Positions 56,640 through 64,000 of a DNA stretch of 64,000 bases are shown here, piece after piece (within the stretch, counting starts at the first letter, position 1; every line of letters starts with the position of its first letter). The stretch covers positions 1 to 64,000 of the forward strand of contig WNNJ02002928.1 in assembly GCA_012934845.2 (NCBI GenBank). Reading direction: 5' to 3'. Source of the DNA: Pomphorhynchus laevis. Lineage: Eukaryota > Acanthocephala > Palaeacanthocephala > Echinorhynchida > Pomphorhynchidae. The position numbers were made by a program, and so were the translations under genes. Under the pieces are notes generated by a model, which made no database searches, was not told the DNA's origin, and saw only the letters and a program-made list of their open reading frames with translations.

Positions 56640-57240
56640 TGTTAGAGTTAATTGTAACAACGTTTCGGTCAATCACAGTGGGCCCTTTCAAGTTAAAAGT
56701 TTTCAAAACACAAATCGCCTTATATCCCATAAGTGCGGCAGAATATGACGATGTTTTCTTAGTCCATAGAATCGATAGAAATTTTTAAATTATAATTTGA
56801 TTTGTTTCTATGCATCCTTTCACCACTGCCGTTGATGTGTCGTCTATAATAATTTGATTCTTTTGCAAGAATTTTGTAATCATCGAATTCAATATTGTGT
56901 CCTTTCATTAGGGTATGGTTTAAAACGGCAGATTACATGTCCGCTTTCCTTAGAGCATTAAGATGTTTCTTAATCCTAAGTTGTAATAGTCGTTTAGTCT
57001 GACCCACGTATGTAGCATCACAATCTTTACATTTTACCTCATATACGAGACCTAACTTTTGCTGAGGTAAGGGTCTCCGTTTGAACATGGATGCTATACA
57101 CCTGCTATGTGGTCAGTAAACTGTAGGACCTGATGACGTCTGTCGTCTAATACCATCTTCAAGTTTGTTCAGGCTACGGTTGTCAACGAAAGACAGATTA
57201 CATGGTACACCAATGTAATTTTAAGAGAATATAAGTTGTA
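56640..57240 (-). mobile_element. PLE-B-type fragment: GIY-YIG endonuclease and 3' end
   Basis: The minus strand reads LSFVDNRSLNKLEDGIRRQT, CIASMFKRRPLPQQKLGLVY, EVKCKDCDATYVGQTKRLLQ, LRIKKHLNALRKADM, then a stop, then VLNHTLMKGHNIEFDDYKIL. YVGQT...R...H is the GIY-YIG core. About 200 bp on comes TTGAAAGGGCCCACTGTGAT then TGACCGAAACGTTGTTACAA. That is the CGAAACGTT end of a PLE hammerhead, with CTTGAAA where CTGATGA would be. The copy is 5'-truncated and holds a few stops. The CCH residues (CKDC, H) are retained. Confidence 0.82.
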
Positions 57241-57286
57241 TATATTACAATTTCGAAATAGATTTCCAGATCAGGCCATTGAATCT

Positions 57287-57524
57287 GTGAAATGTAACGA
57301 TGCTATACTGCTCTGTGCTAAAATCCTAAACATGTGTCTGCAAACTAGTGTACGAATATCGTTACGATAAAAATGCCACACGACCTAACCAATAACACCA
57401 TCACAGGATGTTATTAGTGGTTATTAGATCGTGTGTCAACTGTGTGTTACGATATTCGAATACTAATTTGTAGACACATGTTTAGGATTTAAGCACAGAG
57501 CAGTATAACATCTTTACATTTCAC
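57287..57524. repeat. Fold-back element, ~238 bp, near-perfect inverted repeat
   Basis: The left arm begins GTGAAATGTAACGATGCTAT and contains CTAAACATGTGTCTGC; the right arm ends CAGTATAACATCTTTACATT TCAC and contains GTAGACACATGTTTAG. The arms pair over ~110 bp with scattered mismatches, leaving a short centre (CATCACAGGATG). There are no open frames. It is MITE-like or a fold-back transposon relic. No clear target-site duplication is seen. Confidence 0.85.
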
Positions 57525-57743
57525 AAATATTTAAAAATGTTGATGAAAATATGATTTTACGAATAAAAAAATTTTCAATAGTTCATAATGTCCGTTTCGA
57601 TATAAATTATTATTAACTCACATATTAACTAAAGTGTATAGATCATTTTAAGTTGATCTAATCTGCAAAAATATATCACTATAATTTGATAATATTGAAA
57701 TGTTTCAAATTGTGCCACTATTGTATATAAATGATATATTTAG

Positions 57744-57880
57744 TGTAACATTGACCTTTATCCTTCTTTTACTCGGGTTGGATGGTGGACTGAAATGCCT
57801 AATGCAATGAATCAACATCGTTTTTGCCGTTTGCACATCGATATTAATATAAATTCTCCTGATACTTTAAAGATGTGCGG
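57744..57880 (+). CDS. CADPS: CADPS homologue, exon 7 (linker into PH domain)
   Basis: CNIDLYPSFTRVGWWTEMPN, AMNQHRFCRLHIDININSPD, TLKMCG. It aligns with vertebrate VILYPTSNSSKSAELHRMVV, PKNSQDSDLKIKLAVRMDKP, AHMKHSG. The acceptor is GATATATTTAG (phase 0) and the donor is TGCGG|GTAAGTTT (strong, phase 2). Residues 843-888. The final G begins the PH domain start (GYL in vertebrates). Confidence 0.85.
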
Positions 57881-58643
57881 GTAAGTTTTATTGATCATTT
57901 GGTTTACTTATTTATACAAGTTTCAATGTGGATTACGAATAAAATTATCTATCGTTATCTGATTTGTAAGATTAACGCACAATAAACTAAACATGCTTTT
58001 TATTTTTCTGCGATTAAAATTTCGTTAAATTAAATCCTTAAATGTAATTACATTTGAATACCATTTATTACTCACGTTAGCGCTTTTTACCTCCTTATGC
58101 TGTTTGCATTATCTTAAATGTGCTTCGTGTTTGGGCATTTATTTGGGATTCATCTTAAAATACAATAAATTCTGTATAAATAAAGTTTTTTTCTATCCTA
58201 AATAGTTATAACTTGGAATCTGGTATAAGATGGTAAAATGATTAATGTTGATCGCACCTGATTTTATTAATCATCAATCGATTAATCTGTTTGAGCTTCT
58301 TTTAAGTTTCTGTATTCTTCGTATTCGAATAGTTTTTATGTTCAATTCGTCTATAAATCATAAATACTAAGGATGAATAAGTGGTGTCAATATGACTTTG
58401 CAATCAATACTGTTATTTAATCATCAAAGCAGTGATTTAATGAACCATAACGTATTTCCTGTTCAAAGTGATTGTGCCAAAATTCAGCTGGATCGGTGCA
58501 CCAAACTCATAATGTGTATTTGCGTGTTTCATGTAAATATAATAACATTAATTATATGTATTGATTAATTATATGTATTGTATGTCATTAATGTGTGTTG
58601 TTGCTTCTTCTGTGATTTAAATTGCCCTTACATAGCAATTTAG
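57881..58643 (+). other. CADPS intron 7 (763 bp)
   Basis: AT-rich, no element recognised. It ends CATAGCAATTTAG. Confidence 0.75.
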
Positions 58644-58710
58644 ATGGTGCTTTGTCAAAGGTAAACATGTATGGAAAACGTGGAAGAAACGATTTATCGC
58701 ACTCATCCAA
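58644..58710 (+). CDS. CADPS: CADPS homologue, exon 8 (start of PH domain)
   Basis: A completes a Gly codon; then WCFVKGKHVWKTWKKRFIAL, IQ. It aligns exactly in length with vertebrate GYLYALGQKVWKRWKKRYFV, LVQ, the first two strands of the PH domain. The acceptor is CAATTTAG (chosen over the upstream CATAG because only this one keeps frame and length); the donor is CATCCAA|GTATGC (phase 0). Residues 888-910. The rest of the PH domain and the MUN/DUF1041 part must lie beyond the window or were not found. Confidence 0.9.
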
Positions 58711-59545
58711 GTATGCCTGCTTATTTTGTTTAATTATTACTTTACGGTACTAACTCAGTATTATTCGCTGTCATACAAATATTGATGTTTGCTATTGAAT
58801 GCTGATCTTAACATTGCTATTTAGTATTATCTAAATATCTTACATAATCAGTTGTACTTATACAATATCGAGTATATATTAAGCATAATAATATCAAGCA
58901 TATATATATCAATTATAATATTGAAATATACAATATCAAGATTCTACAATATCAGTTTCACATATATTTCCGATTTGCTCAGTCCTAGTCGAAACCCACG
59001 TGATCGATACATATGTATTGTTTTCGTCAATCAATTTAAATCATTACCAATCACACATTTAAAGCATTAACAGTAATCATTTCTTTGATCAGTATTTAGT
59101 TAATGTAATTTGGCTGTAAAATTAAACAGTAATTCTACAATTTCACTCATGTCACTTTTAACGATCAAGTTGCTGTTGTGTTTCAGTAGTTTAGCAACTG
59201 CAGTAATCATCATTCTCAAGAATTCAAATGTATCGAATTCCACAGTGGTATTACTGTACACTACAGTAACTGCCAATTAAATGTATATATATTGAAAATT
59301 TAGAACGTTGATTGATTATTTAAAGCTATTAATTTTAAAACATAAGGTAATCGTCAATTTTATTTATTTTTAAAAGAGTCAAACTTTCAATATATAAATC
59401 ATTAACCAACATCACCAGGAAGAAATAAAAAGTACAGTTGTTTTGTTAAAAGGTTAAATTTAATGTTATTTAAAGCTCTTTTTTATTTTAATAATTAAAT
59501 AAAAAAACGACTAATACAATTTGTATTGCTAACGACTAATACGGA
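58711..59545 (+). other. Start of CADPS intron 8, AT-rich
   Basis: There is no further CADPS exon that I can support. Short AT repeats (ATCAAGCATATATATATCAA) occur at about 58850-58950. Confidence 0.6.
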
Positions 59546-60945
59546 GATCCTCCTGAAGCGATTGACTTTGCAGTCACGCACCCACAACAAGTTGCATACG
59601 TAGATATCGCGAGCGCAAGTGGAGGGGCAGCAGCGGCGGCTTATGCCAACAATGTGAAAGATCGTAAATATCGGTCAAGAATGGAAGCAGCCGGATACAA
59701 GTTCACACCGGCAGTAATCGAGTGTTTTTTGGGGGGGTGGAATGATGCCGGCCTTAACGTCATCCGGCGTATTGCTGGCCGCATGAGCAGAAAAAGTGGA
59801 GTTAGATATAACATCGTAGCTGCTCGATTATTCCAACGATCGTCCATCGCCTTAATGCGTGGCAACGCCAGAGCGATTCTGGCTTCGCTAGAAAATATAC
59901 AGCCCTTCACAAGCCTACCTAGGTCAGCGTCCGAACCCAGGATTCGAACTTTCAGCCAAGGCATATGTGATATGGTCGAGGTCCAGAGCGGAACGGCTCA
60001 TATAGATCATTTTTGCGATGACACACATCTGGAAGGTTGCAATAATCAACGTGATCGAACAGCCCTTTTACTAAATCCAGTTGCTTTATTAACAACGGCC
60101 AACTCGAACACGTTCTGTGAGCGCGTGGTGCGAGACCCGAATAGCACTCCAATTCTACTGACGACCAGTTCAGTCAAAACCGTTCAACGTGCAGTGGATC
60201 TGGGAATAAGACCTCAAATTAAACTTAACGTTCCTGAGACCGACGAGGGTTCCCTGCTGCTGAAAGAAAACCACGATGAACACGATCGTGAAGGCAATCT
60301 TCGGAATATGGATTCGTATCATGACCGAAAAATTTCAAACAGAGATGCTGATGAATGTCACAATTTTGTGGGCAACAATCAAGTAAGGACACCTCTTGGT
60401 GATTTTGGAAAATAAGACGACACATCTACCTGGATAATGAATACGGATTTCAATAACGGACAAAATTACACGCAATTATTGTGTAACCCATCCATCTCAT
60501 TGAACAATATGCGCTCTGCGATCGGCAACTTCGGGACATGTGATCCGGCATTCGACTATCCAACAGGCAATACTCTCGCTGATACAGAAGAAGCAACAGG
60601 AATTAACGGGGATGACGAGATTTTCGGCGAAGATCGCGCTTCTCCTACTTCGTCTAACTTATCAGAATACGATAACGATCTTCACGAATCCAGAGACCCC
60701 ACAAACAGATACGATGCAGCCGGATCGCACTTTAATGTGATCAATGGAGACCTCAATAGACTGATCAGTCCGGAACTAAACGTGATGCGGTCTTTAGGAC
60801 AAAACCTGGCACTAACTGAGTTGCAGTACAATCAACGCGTGGACTCGGACGGTAACGAAACCTCCGAGTTTCGCGAGCCCATCACAATGGATAAGAAGAT
60901 GAAGAGCAAACAATATGTAGTTACTAATGATGACTTTTAATTTTA
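59546..60945 (+). mobile_element. LINE-2 copy: ORF2 C-terminal domain with long acidic tail
   Basis: From 59546 one frame runs 464 codons to 60940, interrupted only by one TAA (60413). The first ~115 codons are the LINE-2 C-terminal domain: IDFAVTHPQQVAYVDIASAS, RKYRSRMEAAGYKFTPAVIE, GRMSRKSGVRYN and RSSIALMRGNARAILASL, comparable to 19.03-18.64 kb. After it come ~350 polar, acidic, Asn-rich residues (for example NVPETDEGSLLLKENHDEHD and FNNGQNYTQLLCNPSISLNN) with no family I know. 5'-truncated (no RT). GC is far above the flanks and damage is light, so it is a young insertion. It lies head-on to the gypsy pol that follows. Confidence 0.7.
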
Positions 60946-61260
60946 CTTAAACAGGCTTCTGTAAAGAAAAAACTAATACAATTGACTTTTAAAATATTCA
61001 ATTTCGAAAACCAAAGTAGTTTTTCTACTTTCAAGGAAGAATCAAATTATTTTTAATTAGAAAATTTAATATATAGTTTTAAATATTTTTTATTTATCAT
61101 TTCTTTGTTTTACTTGATTATTTTGCTTTTTATAAGTTGTGTTAGTTTCAATTTACCAATAATTGTTTTTATATGCTTATTTCAACTTGTACATTGTTCA
61201 TTTCTTTTGTTTATGTAATGATAAACCAAATAAGGCTTTATTCAACAATCTAGAATATAG
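60946..61260. other. AT-rich gap between LINE-2 copy and gypsy pol
   Basis: Low-complexity T-rich DNA. On the minus strand an AATAAAGCC (about 61238-61230), downstream of the pol stop, could be a poly(A) signal. I could not identify an LTR here. Confidence 0.4.
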
Positions 61261-63975
61261 TTATACAATATGATTACATGTTAGATTATCACAGTCTTCC
61301 CCGATTATATAATCGTCTAGGTACTTCGGAGTTCTTCTATCCCTAGGACTACGCCGTAATTCTTGAAGTCTATTATGTTCGACTTGTTGATTCTCTTCAC
61401 TCCGATAGTTACCGATTCCAACTTGTGTAATATTATCAGCTCCATTCAATGATTGTCGTGATACGATTGTCGAGTCGGTTTTTGAATGCATGCCGTCTCC
61501 TTCTGATGTCCGATCAATCAGTAGCATATCGTTATCTATGTTAGAATTTGTAATAGGGTACCTGGTCAGTCTTCTTACGGACACATTCATCTCTTTCCCG
61601 CAAGGTTTCCGAATAGTAGCGTAGTTACCATTTGATTGTAAGATTTCAGCCTGCGAAAACGACGGATTTGATTTAGACATTGGATTCTGATTTAAAAGCA
61701 CGTTTTCACCTGTTCCCAACCATCTCGGAACGATACATTTGTTACAAGAATTCCTTGGGAAAGAAAATAGTCGTTGATGTGGAGTCTCCCCTATCGCGGT
61801 ACACAGTAAGCTGCGCAAAGATGACAAAACCAATGGCAGAACAAATTCCCATTCCGCCAGTGTTTTCCTGTGAGTTTTGAGGGCGAGTTGGGTTGTCTTC
61901 CAGATTATTCCAACGAATCGTTCGGCCTGTCCGTTACCACGTGGGTTGTAGCACGAACTGCGGGTGCAGCTAATACCGCGAGAATTTAGATACGTTCGGA
62001 ATTCGTTGGATTGAAAACATGTTGCTTGGTCACTGTGAACGTTGGCTGGGTAACCAAAAATACTGAAGATTTGATTCAGGCAATTGATGACTGATATAGA
62101 AGATGTATCCTTACACGGTATGGCGAACGGAAAGCGAGAATATTCGTCAACGACACAAAGGAGATATTTGTTTTCTGTAGTTGATGTCAATGGGCCTTTA
62201 AAGTCAATGCTTAGCCGTTCAAATGGATGCGTAGCCTTGATGACATGTGCTGTTTCTGGTCTAGCGTATCGAGGCTTCAATTCGGCGCAAATTTGACACG
62301 AAGAGACAACGTCCGCAACGTCACTTTTGTCAAAAGGTAACTCATGCGAACGAACGTAGTGAAGTAATCGACTGACACCCGGATGACACAATGAATTATG
62401 CAAGATCTTAAGATCATTAACTGTTTTGCAAGACGAACATGTTATCCTAGACATTGCGTCAGCAGCTTTATTTGATTGTCCGGGCCGGTATTCAATGCCA
62501 AAATTGTAAGGTGCAAGTTCAATTCTCCATCGAGCGATTTTGTCACTTTTTATGCGATTCGACAGTTTTTGATCAAACATAAATGACACTGACCTCTGAT
62601 CGGTTTTGACAATGAAATAGCGTCCTAGCAGGAAATGCTTCCAATATTTAAGAGCTTCCACAATCGCGTAAGCCTCCTTTTCCACACTCGACTGTCGCAA
62701 CGCTGTTTTAGGCAAGGATCGTGAATAGAAGGCGACGGGGCAGTTGTTTTGACTGAGCACCGCGCCGATAGATGAATATGAGGCGTCAGTTTCAACAGTC
62801 AAGGAAAGATCCGGATTGTAAGCACATAAAAATGAATTCGAGATTTCCGACTTTATTTCTTCTATCTGTCGGATGACAGCACGATCGAGGGGAAAATCTT
62901 TCGATTCTACCAGTGGGCGTATCTTTGCCGAGAAAGAAGGGATCCACCTCGAATAGTAAGCGAGCATACCGAGGAGTCTCTGTAGTGAAGTGTGATTTTC
63001 CGGAATCGGGTAAGTAAGAAATGGCTTAATTCTTTCAGTGTCAGGTTTGATGCAACCATGTCGAATATGGTAGCCCAAAAAATTGAGTTGTGTCTTGCCC
63101 AAACGCGACTTTTCCGGAGAGAATTTGATGTTGAGCTGATTAGCGATGGTCGTTAGACGATCTAGTCTTTTGTCGTGTTCATCAGTGCTATTTCCACACA
63201 CGATGATGTCATCTAAGTAAGCAAATACTCCTTCAAGTTGATAGTGTTCGATGAGGTTATTCATGATTCGTTGGAAAGCAGAAACAGCATTTGTAAGTCC
63301 AAAAGGAATTCGCTGGAATTCGTACAAACGTCCTGATGCTTCGAAAGCCGTGTATTTTTTATCTTCCTCCAGCAATGGAATCTGATAGTAAGCACTGGAA
63401 AGATCGAGCGTCGAAAACACGGAATGTGTTGCAATCTTCGAAATGAGGTCATCGATATTAGGAAGAGGGTAGGCATCCAAAGATGTGAATCGGTTAATAG
63501 TTTGCGAGTAGTCGACAACCATTCTCTGTCTACCATTCCTATTTGTAACAACAAGAACCTGTGAGCGCCAAGGCGATCTGCTTTCTCGAATAATGCCGGA
63601 TTTGAGTAAGTTAGCTACTTGGCTTCGAATAAACTCGGCGTTTGATAGTGTCTGTCTTCTTGATTTCGTGGCAACTGGAATGAGATGTTTCGGCAAATTC
63701 GGAAAAAGTGTTAATGGCTGGTTTGATAGTGTCTGTCTTCTTGATTTCGTGGCAACTGGAATGAGATGTTTCGGCAAATTCGGAAAAAGTGTTAATGGCT
63801 GGATTTTTATGGCAGATGCTGGAGATATGTTAGCGAGAGTTAGTCCAGGCAAATTTCCACCGAATGGGAACGTTATGAATTCATGTTCCTTCATGAATTC
63901 TCTGCCTAATATGGCATCAGCGCATAATGACGACAACAATGAAAAGCGGCAGCGTGGATAAGTATTTTTATTCAA
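61261..63975 (-). mobile_element. Ty3/gypsy-type element, pol region (fossil; extends past right edge)
   Basis: One long minus-strand frame (904 codons, running nearly to the right edge) with the pol domains in order: end of an aspartic protease (ADAILGREFM), RT with VFSTLDLSSAYYQIPL and FAYLDDIIV, RNase H (TVETDASYSSIGAVL; QSSVEKEAYAI; KTDQRS), an HHCC zinc finger (HNSLCHPGV...SCQICAELKP) and an integrase core with LSIDFKGPL, VHSDQATCF and GNGQAERFV. A C-terminal tail follows. The visible pol looks whole. Gag, the rest of the protease and the right-hand LTR lie beyond the edge, and no LTR was recognised on the left. The clade within Ty3/gypsy was not assigned. Low damage suggests a young copy. 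Confidence 0.9.
63641..63802. repeat. 81-bp tandem duplication inside the gypsy element
   Basis: TTTGATAGTGTCTGTCTTCT ... GTTAATGGCTGG occurs twice, end to end (63641-63721 and 63722-63802), with no difference that I can see between the copies. 81 is divisible by three. Identity of the copies means the duplication is very recent or an assembly artefact. Confidence 0.9.
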
Positions 63976-64000
63976 CTCAATGTTTGTTGTGCACTGTTTT

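Larger units (their letters stand above)
55819..57743 (+). other. CADPS intron 6 (1.9 kb)
   Basis: It contains a PLE-B remnant (56640-57240, minus) and a fold-back element (57287-57524). 55819-56640 is AT-rich with nothing recognised. It ends GATATATTTAG. Confidence 0.75.

Noticed and set aside
58621-58643. Acceptor at CATAG (about 58634) for CADPS exon 8
   Set aside because: It gives the wrong phase after exon 7; CAATTTAG nine bases on keeps the frame and the exact length of the PH domain start.
59641-60425. Minus-strand frames of 66-107 codons
   Set aside because: They are antisense of the LINE-2 copy, which has the recognisable domain.
1-64000. CRISPR array, operon or other prokaryotic features
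   Set aside because: Spliced genes, retroelements and intron structure show this is animal nuclear DNA; the tandem repeats have no spacer pattern.

Overview
This is an AT-rich animal (invertebrate) nuclear window. Two split host genes lie on the + strand, and most of the rest is retroelement debris. The coding frames use the standard stop codons. Many PLE, CR1-like and RTE-like fragments together with AT-rich introns would suit a flatworm or another lophotrochozoan, but I cannot fix the species from the sequence.

Host gene 1 (about 5956-13401, continuing to the right) has five exons joined by strong GT/AG sites. It encodes a long Ser/Thr/Asn-rich and then Asp-rich protein that I do not recognise. 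Every visible intron is phase 1. Host gene 2 (38821-58710, continuing past the window) is recognised as a calcium-dependent activator protein for secretion (CAPS/CADPS, UNC-31). Eight exons can be placed by protein similarity and phase: a 656-codon first exon, the start of the conserved region, a C2-like domain and the start of the PH domain. Its introns are full of transposable elements.

Mobile DNA: (a) PLE-A, Penelope-like elements with an RT and no GIY-YIG seen. Their 3' unit of about 300-350 bp holds hammerhead-like core strings in permuted order. (b) PLE-B, Penelope-like elements with a GIY-YIG domain, each followed by a CTGATGA...CGAAA-type motif or a relic of one. (c) LINE-1, a CR1-like LINE with one near full-length copy (31190-35035, minus) and three 3' pieces sharing a covarying 3' hairpin. 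(d) LINE-2, a LINE with an N-terminal zinc finger and a distinctive C-terminal domain (18.6, 25.4-28.2 and 59.5-60.9 kb). (e) Further Jockey/CR1-type and RTE-type fragments. (f) A fossil element at 44.3-48.9 kb with a pararetrovirus/DIRS-type RT-RNase H and split plus inverted terminal repeats. (g) The pol region of a Ty3/gypsy element (61.26-63.98 kb, minus) that runs to the right edge.

The most unusual region is 19.64-22.38 kb, a tandem array of seven ~360-bp units plus a partial one. Each unit carries CGAAAC and CTGATGA-type cores enclosed by a stem. The PLE-A 3' unit has the same organisation with a different but still complementary stem. Two fold-back elements (37.4 and 57.3 kb), a perfect 36-bp palindrome and a tRNA-like SINE are also present. 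Long stretches with nothing recognisable are listed.
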